Positions 34,385 through 42,908 of a DNA stretch of 64,000 bases are shown here, piece after piece. Origin of the DNA: Bacteroidales bacterium (GTDB taxonomy: Bacteria > Bacteroidota > Bacteroidia > Bacteroidales > UBA932); NCBI GenBank assembly GCA_015060335.1, contig SUYR01000007.1, positions 1-64,000 on the forward strand. The letters are read 5' to 3'. Below the pieces are notes generated by a model. The model was given only the letters and a program-made list of their open reading frames with translations. It was not told where the DNA came from and did no database searches. Position 1 is the first letter of the stretch, and every line of letters starts with the position of its first letter. Position numbers and translations under genes: made by a program.

Positions 34385-35146
34385 ATGAAAGCGATGATAT
34401 TTGCCGCGGGGCTGGGTACCCGCCTGAAACCTTTGACAGACACTCTTCCCAAGGCTCTTGTGCCGGTGTGTGGAGTGCCACTTATAGAACATGTGTGCCG
34501 TAAACTTAAGTCTTATGGTATTGATGAGGCTGTGGTCAACGTGCATCATTTCGCAGATAAGATTGAGCAATGGGTTGCCTCTCAGGATATTATGAATATA
34601 AGCATAAGCGATGAACGGACCAGGCTTCTGGAAACCGGCGGTGCTGTGCTGAATGCCCGCAGATATCTTGAAGGGTGCGGAAGGTTCCTGATCCATAATG
34701 TGGATATACTCTCGGACCTGGATATTTCCTGGTTCGCTTCTCAGACTAAGCCGGGAGCTCTGGCCACCTTGCTTGTAAGCAGACGCAACAGTTCCCGCCA
34801 GTTGCTTTTCGATCCTCAGTCCATGACTTTGGTTGGGTGGCGAAACTGTCTTACCGGTCAGGTACGTTCTCCGTATCATGACCTGGACCCGGAGCAATGT
34901 CTCTCTTTGGCATTTTCAGGAATTCATATTATGTCTGACAGCATTCTGGATGTCATGGAAAAATATGCGCAGACACATGGCCTGCGCATCACTGACGAGT
35001 CTCCTCGTTTTTCTGTAATAGATTTTTATCTCTGGGCCTGTGCGCATCATGACATATATGGTGTGTGCGCAGATGACCTTCAGCTTATTGATGTGGGCAA
35101 GCTGGATACTCTGGATATGGCTGAGGAATATGTTTCCGGCCGATAG
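34385..35146 (+). CDS. MurU-like sugar-1-phosphate nucleotidyltransferase
   Basis: 253 residues from the ATG at 34385, which gives the family N-terminus MKAMIFAAGLGTRLKPLTDTLPKALVPV with its G-x-G-T-R-x(4)-P-K nucleotide-binding motif. HNVDILSDLDISWF holds the metal-binding Asp. Relatives include MurU (UTP + MurNAc-1-P) and glucose-1-phosphate transferases. The neighbour upstream is an AmgK-like kinase, so UDP-MurNAc formation during cell-wall recycling is the best guess; the substrate is not proven. The 3' end overlaps the CPBP protease gene on the other strand by 62 bp. Confidence 0.87.
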   Translation: MKAMIFAAGLGTRLKPLTDTLPKALVPVCGVPLIEHVCRKLKSYGIDEAVVNVHHFADKIEQWVASQDIMNISISDERTRLLETGGAVLNARRYLEGCGRFLIHNVDILSDLDISWFASQTKPGALATLLVSRRNSSRQLLFDPQSMTLVGWRNCLTGQVRSPYHDLDPEQCLSLAFSGIHIMSDSILDVMEKYAQTHGLRITDESPRFSVIDFYLWACAHHDIYGVCADDLQLIDVGKLDTLDMAEEYVSGR

Positions 35147-35999
35147 AATTCAGGATTACTATCGAACATGCCACAATCAGCAGGCTTGCTGCAAATATGC
35201 TCCAGTATGCCCATGGGCTGAGTATGTCCATGAATGTTTCTGCGTCCTTGAACTCAGGTATGCGGCTAAGGATTACTGCACATGTGTTGTTGACGCAGTG
35301 CATAAGCATAGTCAGCTTTAGCGATCCGGTCTTGTAGTATGCATATCCGAAGAGAATACCAAGTAGGAAGGCGGGAATTGCCTGCCAAGGATTCATATGA
35401 AGTATTGCGAAGAATGCTGCAGATACAGCAATCGCGGAGAACGGTCTCATTGTCTTGAGAAGTCCTCTGAGAACGATACCTCTGCATAGCCATTCCTCAA
35501 AGAGGGGAGCAAAGACGGAAACGGAGATCAATGTAACCCACACAGGAGTATTCTCAAGCATCTTTTTCATGGTCTCTTCCAGCCACAGCGGCATGTCTGG
35601 AAGAAGCATTGTCACAGGCTCCGTAATGTAAGCTGCTGCTATGGTTGAAAATATTCCGATGAATATGAGCATAAACCATCCCTTGCTGCCGAATCCTCCT
35701 CTGTCCAGCGGAGATCCGATTGTTGAGTACTCGTTCAGTCTGCTCTGTACTGAAGCATACAGAAGCGGTGGGATGAACATTATCGGATACGATATGAGCA
35801 TTTCATAGTTTTCAATGAATCCGTTCCCGAAAATGTATCCGAGTCCAATGCTGACAAGATTGCCCAGAAGTGCTCCGAGCATGAACAGTATCAGCAGCAT
35901 CACTATACCTCCGAACCCCGGAAGATAGTGGCTATAAGAAGAGAAGAGGTCGTATGAACCTCTTCCCTGATGTCTTTTGAAAAAATGTCTTGTCGCCAT
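35085..35999 (-). CDS. CPBP family intramembrane glutamic endopeptidase
   Basis: 304 residues from the ATG at 35999 (MATRHFFKRHQ); the extra upstream codons overlap the next gene. About six to eight membrane helices. The CPBP/Abi motifs are FEEWLCRGIVLRGLL (motif 1, Glu-Glu and Arg), ILHMNPWQAIPAFLLGILFGYAYYKTGSL (motif 2, written here as ILHMNPWQAIPAF and GILFGYAYYKTGSL) and MLMHCVNNTCAV (motif 3). These proteins cleave membrane substrates or act in immunity to bacteriocins; the substrate here is unknown. It follows the nucleotidyltransferase at 36019 by 19 bp. Confidence 0.9.
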   Translation of the reverse strand: MATRHFFKRHQGRGSYDLFSSYSHYLPGFGGIVMLLILFMLGALLGNLVSIGLGYIFGNGFIENYEMLISYPIMFIPPLLYASVQSRLNEYSTIGSPLDRGGFGSKGWFMLIFIGIFSTIAAAYITEPVTMLLPDMPLWLEETMKKMLENTPVWVTLISVSVFAPLFEEWLCRGIVLRGLLKTMRPFSAIAVSAAFFAILHMNPWQAIPAFLLGILFGYAYYKTGSLKLTMLMHCVNNTCAVILSRIPEFKDAETFMDILSPWAYWSIFAASLLIVACSIVILNSIGRKHIPQPYPEYPACPHQ

Positions 36000-36018
36000 T
36001 TCTTGTGAGTCGGAAAAT

Positions 36019-36951
36019 CTATTTGTAGAGCGGTGACGGGTATATTCCCTTGTCTGCAAATTCCTGGAACTTTGCCACGACTCCCGGACGGTCTTCCTTG
36101 AATGTCACTCCGAACCAGCGTGACGGAGTTGAGAGAAGTTCGCATTTTCCTGTGCCTGCCTTGATTATACAGTCGATTGCATAAGGAATATAGAACTCGG
36201 ACTTGAGTTCGTTTCCATGGTTTTCAAGGAAAGATACGAATGTTTCTTTGCTCTTGTCGAAATAGTCAGGAGTGAATCCCCACATGTTCATTGAACATAA
36301 TGCCTTGTCCGCAAGCTCTATCTTTTCTCCAGTGACGCTGTTCTCACCGTAGATCTTGCCGTCTTCTTCCCTTGCTATCTTGTGGTGCTCAGCCACGTTG
36401 GTAAGGAAGCCGGTCTGGTCTGCTGTTCCGATACCGCGTGAAACTGCACCTGACTCAGACAGGGTGTTGTCCAGCTCAAATCCTACAAGGGCATATTCGC
36501 CGCTCTTGCCTTCATGTGCGATGAGCCAGTCAGCAAGGATCTTGAATGATTCCTTTCCGTAGTAGTCATCACCGTTGATTACAGCAAACGGCTCGTTGAT
36601 GACATCCTGGCCCATAAGGACTGCATGGGCTGTTCCCCATGGCTTCTCGCGCTCAGGGTTGAGGGTGAACTGTGACGGAATCTTGTTCAGTTCCTGAGTC
36701 ACGAATTCAAATTTGAGAGGCTCACCGTCCGGACATGTCACATTGCCATATTTCTTGTTTACAGCGTCAATCATATCCTGTTTGAAATACTCGCGTACGA
36801 TATAGACTACCTTGCCGAATCCGGCTTCAACAGCATCGTAGATAGAGTAGTCTATGATGGTTTCTCCGTTAGGACCGAGTCCGTCCATCTGCTTAAGTCC
36901 GCCGTAGCGGCTGCCCATTCCGGCAGCGAGTACCAAAAGTGTAGGTTTCAT
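36019..36951 (-). CDS. Sugar nucleotidyltransferase (NTP_transferase family)
   Basis: 310 residues. The nucleotide-binding opening LLVLAAGMGSRYGGLKQMDGLGPNGETIIDYS has the G-x-G-S-R motif with a following KQ pair, and VINGDDYYGKESF carries the metal-binding Asp-Asp. The C-terminal half has no acetyltransferase repeats. Family members transfer a nucleotidyl group to sugar phosphates; the substrate is unknown. It is widespread in Bacteroidota under this description. It is followed at 19 bp by the CPBP protease gene and faces the FtsB-like gene. Confidence 0.85.
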   Translation of the reverse strand: MKPTLLVLAAGMGSRYGGLKQMDGLGPNGETIIDYSIYDAVEAGFGKVVYIVREYFKQDMIDAVNKKYGNVTCPDGEPLKFEFVTQELNKIPSQFTLNPEREKPWGTAHAVLMGQDVINEPFAVINGDDYYGKESFKILADWLIAHEGKSGEYALVGFELDNTLSESGAVSRGIGTADQTGFLTNVAEHHKIAREEDGKIYGENSVTGEKIELADKALCSMNMWGFTPDYFDKSKETFVSFLENHGNELKSEFYIPYAIDCIIKAGTGKCELLSTPSRWFGVTFKEDRPGVVAKFQEFADKGIYPSPLYK

Positions 36952-37004
36952 AATGATAAATGTTAATATTGATTATAAATTTTCAGCATCATTCAAAATT
37001 CAAG

Positions 37005-37022
37005 CAAAAATAACTATTTTTG
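37005..37022. promoter_or_regulatory. Back-to-back -7 boxes of divergent promoters
   Basis: CAAAAATAACTATTTTTG is almost a palindrome: TATTTTTG on the plus strand (37015-37022) serves the FtsB-like gene and TATTTTTG on the minus strand (37012-37005) serves the nucleotidyltransferase. No consensus -33 boxes at the right distance. Confidence 0.45.
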
Positions 37023-37039
37023 CCGATATGACATGATGG

Positions 37040-37384
37040 ATGTCTGCGTTTTTTGTACCATTTTATAATAGATTTCTTATTTTGGGTAAGATTTACGATA
37101 TATTTCACGGACCCCGCCGTAGGTTTGCCTGGTTTGTGGTTGTACTTTCCTCTCTTTTTCTGATTTCATGGATTGTAGGTCCCGGACATACATTCTTCCA
37201 TTGGGCAAAGGCCGCCATTGAAGTGAGACGACAGGAGAAGGTCATCGAGAATTATGAGGCTGAGAATGCTGAACTTGACCGTCGTATCAATATGATGAAG
37301 AATGACAGGGATACATTAGAAAAATTCGCCAGAGAGCAATATAATTTTGCTGTCCCTGGCGAAGATGTCTATGTCGTCGAATAA
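37040..37384 (+). CDS. FtsB/DivIC family cell division protein
   Basis: 114 residues. One membrane helix (about residues 30-47, FAWFVVVLSSLFLISWIV) is followed by a coiled coil (AAIEVRRQEKVIENYEAENAELDRRINMMKNDRDTLEKFA, given here in two pieces with heptad spacing) and the ending AREQYNFAVPGEDVYVVE, where E-x-x-x-x-x-x-P-G-E is the septum-initiator signature. It joins FtsL and FtsQ at the division site. It stands alone, divergent from the nucleotidyltransferase gene and convergent with purB 14 bp away. Confidence 0.9.
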   Translation: MSAFFVPFYNRFLILGKIYDIFHGPRRRFAWFVVVLSSLFLISWIVGPGHTFFHWAKAAIEVRRQEKVIENYEAENAELDRRINMMKNDRDTLEKFAREQYNFAVPGEDVYVVE

Positions 37385-37398
37385 GTTCGTGGCGAAAT

Positions 37399-38739
37399 CT
37401 AAAATCCTGTATATGTCCAAGGTGAGATGGCTCTCAGTTCTTCCTTTACTGATTCGCTCACTTCAAGAGTCTCGATGAAGTCCGCTATCACCTCATGGTT
37501 GATACCTGCTCCTGTGCGTGTGAGGGCCTTGAGGGTCTCATAAGGGTTAGGATAATTTTCTCTGCGGAGGATAGTCTGTATCGCTTCTGCCACTACAGCC
37601 CAGTTCCTTTCAAGGTCTGCCTTGAGTGCATCCTCGTTAAGAATAAGCTTGCCGAGTCCCTTTTTCAATGAGTTGAGGGAAATCATTGAGTGGGCAAGCG
37701 GCATTCCTATGTTGCGGAGTACTGTAGAGTCTGTCAGGTCACGCTGCAGGCGTGAGACAGGCAGTTTCATCGAAAGATGAGTGTAGAGGGCATTTGCCAC
37801 TCCGAAGTTTCCCTCTGCATTCTCGAAGTCAATCGGATTCACCTTGTGAGGCATTGCTGAAGAACCTACTTCTCCGGCCTTTACCTTCTGACGGAAGTAT
37901 TCCATTGAAATATATGTCCAGATGTCGCGGGCAAAGTCAATCAGGATTGTATTGATTCTGCGAAGGCAGTCAAAAAGCGAAGCGAGGTTGTCGTAGTGCT
38001 CGATCTGAGTGGTAGGGAATGACCTCTTGAGTCCGAGAGATGCAACGAAATCATTTCCGAAACCTATCCAGTCGATGCCCGGATATGCAACCTTGTGTGC
38101 ATTCATGTTACCGGTAGCGCCTCCGAATTTTGCAGGATAAGTAAGCATCTCGAACTGACGGATCTGTTCTTCAAGACGAACGACGAATACATTGAACTCC
38201 TTGCCTACGCGGGTAGGAGATGCCGGCTGTCCGTGAGTCTTTGCAAGCATAGGGATGTCAGTCCAGTCGGATGCCATACCCTTGATAAGTCCCAGGACCT
38301 CCTTGAGCAGAGGCATGAAACTGTTTTCAATAGCCTCTTTGAATGAGAGTGGGACCGAGGTGTTGTTGATGTCTTGTGATGTGAGTCCGAAATGAACGAA
38401 TTCTCCCCATTTCATGATATCCATTTCCTTGAATCTGTCCTTGATGAAATACTCTACAGCCTTCACGTCATGGTTGGTCACTTTCTCGATCTCCTTCACT
38501 TTTTCCGCATCTTCAGGAGTCATCTTCCTGTAGATGTCTCTGAGTGCCTCGAATTTTGATGAATCGAAGTCAGCCAGCTGAGGAAGTGGTATCTGACAGA
38601 GTGCGATGAAGTATTCTATTTCCACCCGCACGCGGTATTTTATAAGTGCATACTCACTGAAATATTCTCTAAGAGGTTCTGTCTGACGCGAATAGCGTCC
38701 GTCGATAGGCGATACTGCCAGAAGTGAAAAATTGCTCAT
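37399..38739 (-). CDS. purB: Adenylosuccinate lyase
   Basis: 446 residues. Fumarase superfamily blocks: HFGLTSQDINNTS, KTHGQPASPTRVGKEFNVF, and the signature GSSAMPHKVNPIDFENAEGN with the catalytic Ser in the SS pair. Near the C-terminus are DLERNWAVVAEAIQTILRRE and AISPWTYTGF. Cleaves adenylosuccinate to AMP and SAICAR to AICAR in purine synthesis. Single-gene unit with a promoter at 38764-38794. Confidence 0.96.
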   Translation of the reverse strand: MSNFSLLAVSPIDGRYSRQTEPLREYFSEYALIKYRVRVEIEYFIALCQIPLPQLADFDSSKFEALRDIYRKMTPEDAEKVKEIEKVTNHDVKAVEYFIKDRFKEMDIMKWGEFVHFGLTSQDINNTSVPLSFKEAIENSFMPLLKEVLGLIKGMASDWTDIPMLAKTHGQPASPTRVGKEFNVFVVRLEEQIRQFEMLTYPAKFGGATGNMNAHKVAYPGIDWIGFGNDFVASLGLKRSFPTTQIEHYDNLASLFDCLRRINTILIDFARDIWTYISMEYFRQKVKAGEVGSSAMPHKVNPIDFENAEGNFGVANALYTHLSMKLPVSRLQRDLTDSTVLRNIGMPLAHSMISLNSLKKGLGKLILNEDALKADLERNWAVVAEAIQTILRRENYPNPYETLKALTRTGAGINHEVIADFIETLEVSESVKEELRAISPWTYTGF

Positions 38740-38763
38740 TCCGTAAGTTTTTTAATTTGCCCG

Positions 38764-38794
38764 CAAATATAGTAAAAATACTCTAAAGGGCAAT
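38764..38794 (-). promoter_or_regulatory. Promoter of purB
   Basis: On the minus strand ATTG (38794-38791), 19 bp, TATATTTG (38771-38764). The -33 box is one base from TTTG, as in the facing promoter and the his promoter. Confidence 0.65.
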
Positions 38795-38808
38795 CCGCAG
38801 GATGAATG

Positions 38809-38839
38809 ATTGATTTTTAGCGGAAAAATGTTATCTTTG
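38809..38839 (+). promoter_or_regulatory. Promoter of the 38881 lipoprotein gene
   Basis: ATTG (38809-38812), 19 bp, TATCTTTG (38832-38839). The start codon is 41 bp downstream. Confidence 0.65.
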
Positions 38840-38880
38840 CACGATTTATATCATTGCCAAAAACAATTAAACGAACATAA

Positions 38881-41736
38881 ATGAAGAATTTTTTTACAAA
38901 AATCCTGCTTGCGGCTTTCGTGACCGTTTTTGCGGGTATCATTACAGGATGTGAGCCGGAGCCTCAGATCAAGCAGTTTTCTGTGTCGCTGAAGGAGTTC
39001 GGACCGGGCTATGTGACATTGATGGTTACGCAGCCTTCTCCTACTACAGTCGCTTATACGATTTCTGAAAAGCAGATTCCTAACATGAATGCGACAATGC
39101 TCAACCTGATGGGAACTCAGACTACTTTCTATTCCGAGGGACCGCAGCAGTTGCTGGATTATCCGGTTGACGCCAATAAGAAGTATTATGTGTATCTTGT
39201 CGGTCTGCTTGGGGAGAAATTTTCCAAGATGTACACATTTGAGTTTGAAACTGGTGACTTCGTGTTCACTCAGTTGGCTACAGTAGTCGGTGTGACTCCA
39301 GACGGATATAAGATGTATCTCAAGATGCCTCCTACTGTAGTGTCCGGTGATAAAGGCAAAGCCGGCAGCCGAGGAATCCGTTATTCCAGCTGTAACCTGA
39401 TGATGTATAATATGCGCAGTGAATCATCAAATGACTACGAGCATCTTCTCTGGAATGGTGGAAATTGCGCAAGGACGGATACTACTTTGATCCTGACAGA
39501 TGAGACAAACAAGGGACAGGTAGGCTATGACGCGAATGAGGACGGTGTTATTGATGAAAAGGATGAGGGAATGCTTTGGGATCCTATTGCACCGGGAGAA
39601 CCGATTGTGTTCATCGCTGCCGAGTTTGAGTATATGGAGGAGCCTTGGTATGGTTTGACAGGAGCGGAAAAGGATGCAGCAATCAAGAAGTTCCAGGAGG
39701 AGAATAACTTGGAGGCTGATGAAACCAACTATGTTGTCAACGGTTTCTTCTATCCTGCAGGATGGGCACCCGGATACTATCTTCCATGCCTTGATCCGGA
39801 GAAATATTCAAACTTATATACAAAGTCTGCTCCGATGACGAAGGGTGCAGGAATCATTTCGGGTATCGATGTTTCTTCTCAGTTGGATGATGCGTGGACG
39901 GGAACTTTCCAGCGCAAGCTGTTCCGTGCAAGAGTTCCTGCTGTCCTGGATGCTGAATTCAATGTGCGTGTCGAAGATTTGCGCTCAGTTGACGCTACAG
40001 TGTATATTGAGCCGGACAAGAATATCTACAGGTATCTGTTCACTATTTTAGATGATGCGTCATATCAGTACATGTTGAAGCTGCTTGATGGTCATGAAGA
40101 GTATGTACAGTGGGCGGTTACATCATACTTCGCAATGATGGAGTTCGGTTCCCGTGAAGTTGTTGCCGGTACCGGTGAGACCAGTGCACCTATTGCTGAG
40201 ATTCAGCTCTCTAATTTCTTCTATAATGTACCGTCTGACACGAAGTATCATGTGCTTGTTACCGGAATGAGCGGTGCTATCGGATCACCTCAGTGTTTTC
40301 ATCACCATGTGTTCAGCACTCCTGCCAAGACTAAGGACTATGGCCCTGATATCGTGGTTACTGCATTGCCTGAGCAGTCGTCTCCTTATTCTGCTGCATT
40401 TAATGTGAAATGTAACTCGACCTCAGATAATCCGCTTGTTTCATGCTATTACGGTGCCAATTATTACAAGGATTGGGTTCTGGATGTGAACGCCGGTTCG
40501 TCATATGAAACTCTCGGACAGACTACTCCGTTTACAGCCGAGGAAATTGAGCAGATATGTTCAGAAGATGGTTATACGATGTTCATTCCATCTATAGACG
40601 GCGCCAAGACAAGACTCGTTGTTGTCGGCTGGAACGATGAGAATATTTCAAATGGCATAGATACTTATGAGGATGTCCTTGCGCATCCTGCTGTTGATGA
40701 CTGTGTCACTCCATATGCTGAGGCGGAGAATATAAGTTTGAATCCTTTGTTGGACCCAATGGCATCCAATAACTATACGCCGCTTCTTAATGGTGACTGG
40801 ACTCTGACTGCTACTGTGCTGGATAATGGTGTCGAGCAGGTTCAGAAGTCACGTGTGCGTATAAAGAATGCTCTCGTGGAAGGCGAGGACTATCCTTCGC
40901 AGCTTCCTGATTCAGTAATGGCTCTGTATAAGGAGGAGACTAAATGGACTGAAGATGAGATAATCGGTTATTTCGATGAATTCAAGACTCTCGCCGGATA
41001 TTATAACGAAAAGCGTCTGAGAAATCAGAATAAGCTCCTTCTTGAAGGATGGCTTGATAATGACAGCAAGCAGCGTCTGTCTCTTATGACACCTTGGGAT
41101 ATGTTTGTCTCAAGAGAGGTCACAACGGTAGATGTGGAGTCTATGTTCTCGGAATACGGACCAAAGGTTTATATAAAGGTAAACAAGGATATGCATGGAA
41201 AGGATTCGCTTGCAGTGACAGCCAACAAGTATTTTGCTTCTCCTGTAGCTAACTGGAGTGTGCCTTTCTACCTTGCGGGATATGCAAACGTAGAATCTGC
41301 CAACACTATGTTTTATTGGGGTACGGCAACAGAATTCCAGGCTCCGCTCGAATTCCCTGTGGAACTGTCTGAGGATATGAATACTTTGACAATAAAGGGC
41401 TATATGGCCAACGGAAATAAGTATTATCCTAATTTAGTAGGCGAGGATTATAGTGTGCTCACAGGTACAGTCTATATCCTCGAGAAGCCGATCATATCGG
41501 ATGTAGTACTCACAAGAGGTTGGTCTGAAGACTTCGCTGTCGAGCCGGAACCTTCAACTAGATCTGCTTCTTGGGGTCGAAAGGCTTATCCTGTAAATCC
41601 GGTTGGCAAGCCTGTTTTGGCAAAATACGGAAAGAGAACAAAATTTGAGAAGCCTGTACCGACTCAGAAGATAGATTATAAGTTCCGTTCCTACGAGCAG
41701 ATAATTGAAAGTTTGGAAAAATATAAAAATAACTGA
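38881..41736 (+). CDS. Large surface lipoprotein, unknown function
   Basis: 951 residues. The signal peptide ends at lipobox IITGC (Cys24). The next 90 residues resemble a fibronectin-III-like fold (VSLKEFGPGYVTLMVTQPSPTTVAYTIS) and such repeats of about 100 residues seem to continue through the protein. A dockerin-like EF-hand loop DANEDGVIDEKDE lies near residues 216-228, so calcium binding is possible. The C-terminus is rich in basic residues (KKAY...YGKRTKFEK). No known domain was recognised. It is followed 2 bp later by an Omp28-like gene, and the two probably form an operon. Confidence 0.8.
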   Translation: MKNFFTKILLAAFVTVFAGIITGCEPEPQIKQFSVSLKEFGPGYVTLMVTQPSPTTVAYTISEKQIPNMNATMLNLMGTQTTFYSEGPQQLLDYPVDANKKYYVYLVGLLGEKFSKMYTFEFETGDFVFTQLATVVGVTPDGYKMYLKMPPTVVSGDKGKAGSRGIRYSSCNLMMYNMRSESSNDYEHLLWNGGNCARTDTTLILTDETNKGQVGYDANEDGVIDEKDEGMLWDPIAPGEPIVFIAAEFEYMEEPWYGLTGAEKDAAIKKFQEENNLEADETNYVVNGFFYPAGWAPGYYLPCLDPEKYSNLYTKSAPMTKGAGIISGIDVSSQLDDAWTGTFQRKLFRARVPAVLDAEFNVRVEDLRSVDATVYIEPDKNIYRYLFTILDDASYQYMLKLLDGHEEYVQWAVTSYFAMMEFGSREVVAGTGETSAPIAEIQLSNFFYNVPSDTKYHVLVTGMSGAIGSPQCFHHHVFSTPAKTKDYGPDIVVTALPEQSSPYSAAFNVKCNSTSDNPLVSCYYGANYYKDWVLDVNAGSSYETLGQTTPFTAEEIEQICSEDGYTMFIPSIDGAKTRLVVVGWNDENISNGIDTYEDVLAHPAVDDCVTPYAEAENISLNPLLDPMASNNYTPLLNGDWTLTATVLDNGVEQVQKSRVRIKNALVEGEDYPSQLPDSVMALYKEETKWTEDEIIGYFDEFKTLAGYYNEKRLRNQNKLLLEGWLDNDSKQRLSLMTPWDMFVSREVTTVDVESMFSEYGPKVYIKVNKDMHGKDSLAVTANKYFASPVANWSVPFYLAGYANVESANTMFYWGTATEFQAPLEFPVELSEDMNTLTIKGYMANGNKYYPNLVGEDYSVLTGTVYILEKPIISDVVLTRGWSEDFAVEPEPSTRSASWGRKAYPVNPVGKPVLAKYGKRTKFEKPVPTQKIDYKFRSYEQIIESLEKYKNN

Positions 41737-41738
41737 AG

Positions 41739-42908
41739 ATGAATTGGTTTATTAAAACGGCATCGCTGCTGACCTTGGCGACAGTGATGTCAGTCTCATG
41801 CGAAAGGGAAACTGTGGATGAGGGGACAGGTGTCGGAGTGAAGGTGCCGGATCTGGCAGTCGCATTCAATAAGAATGTCATTCGTAATAATGGTGAGACT
41901 GCAACCCTCAAGGCATATTACAAAGGAGAGGATGTTACAGATGAAGCGTACTTCTTCCAGTTTCTGCCAGGAAAGGATGTCCCTCAGCAGATGACTACAA
42001 ATGTCTTTTCTTCGACTGAGGTTGGTGAGTATCATTTTCAGGCCGCTTACCTGACAGCAACTTCTGCTATGGTCTCTGTTAATGTCGTGGATAGAGAAAT
42101 TCCGGAGCCATTGAAGGATGAGTCTGCAGGTAATACGTCTTTTGTCCATCGGACATTCTTGAATCAGCACACAGGAGCCGGTTGCGGTTATTGCCCTGGT
42201 ATGACAAAACTTCTCAAAGAGACGTTGGTAGGAGATGTAGAGGATATGGCAGTTCTTGCTGCTTTGCGTACTTATGGCGGTGGTGAGGCTGGATTTGCAG
42301 CTGTGCCTAATCCATCAAACGGATATCCGTTCCTTCATATCGATTACAAGGATTCTTATGATTTCAGCAAGGGTACGGCTGAAGGATTGGCTCAGAAGAT
42401 TAAAGATAGAGTGTCTGATCCGGCAAGTGTCGGAATTTCAGCACATCCGGTGTATTATGCGGATTCAAAACAGATTATTGTACGTGTTACGGTGAAAGCG
42501 GCTGTTAAGGGCGAATATAATGTGGGACTTTGGCTGATGCAGGACAACTGGTATAAAATTCAGTCAGATTATCTGGGAATCATTACCGGTGGCGTGAAGG
42601 ATCCGTACCATTATCATGATAATTGTGTACGTATTGCAGACTCAAATTATTTAGGAGCCCATGTGGGGTATCCGCTTGGTGTTCTTGAATCAGGAAAAAC
42701 ATCGGATTGGGTGTTTGTATTTGATTTGAAGGATGCAATAGAGAATTCCAAGAACAAAGGCGGATGGTGGGAAAGCTTCACAGAACAATGCCTCGATGAT
42801 CTTCATTTTGCAGCATTTGTCACCACACATGAAGGTTCTACGTATTCTGTTGTCAATGCCATTGACTTCAAGTACAACGAAGAGAGACCATTCGAGTATA
42901 TCAAATAA
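41739..42908 (+). CDS. Omp28-related outer-membrane lipoprotein
   Basis: 389 residues; lipobox VMSVSC (Cys21). An Ig-like N-terminal domain is followed by the Omp28 core with the thioredoxin-like CxxC in HTGAGCGYCPGM (about residues 146-155), then a beta-rich C-terminal domain ending with FVTTHEGSTYSVVNAIDFKYNE. Omp28-type proteins sit on the outer membrane in Bacteroidota; their role is not well known. Coupled to the preceding lipoprotein gene (2-bp gap). It abuts the stop of the next gene, convergent with no spacer. Confidence 0.88.
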   Translation: MNWFIKTASLLTLATVMSVSCERETVDEGTGVGVKVPDLAVAFNKNVIRNNGETATLKAYYKGEDVTDEAYFFQFLPGKDVPQQMTTNVFSSTEVGEYHFQAAYLTATSAMVSVNVVDREIPEPLKDESAGNTSFVHRTFLNQHTGAGCGYCPGMTKLLKETLVGDVEDMAVLAALRTYGGGEAGFAAVPNPSNGYPFLHIDYKDSYDFSKGTAEGLAQKIKDRVSDPASVGISAHPVYYADSKQIIVRVTVKAAVKGEYNVGLWLMQDNWYKIQSDYLGIITGGVKDPYHYHDNCVRIADSNYLGAHVGYPLGVLESGKTSDWVFVFDLKDAIENSKNKGGWWESFTEQCLDDLHFAAFVTTHEGSTYSVVNAIDFKYNEERPFEYIK

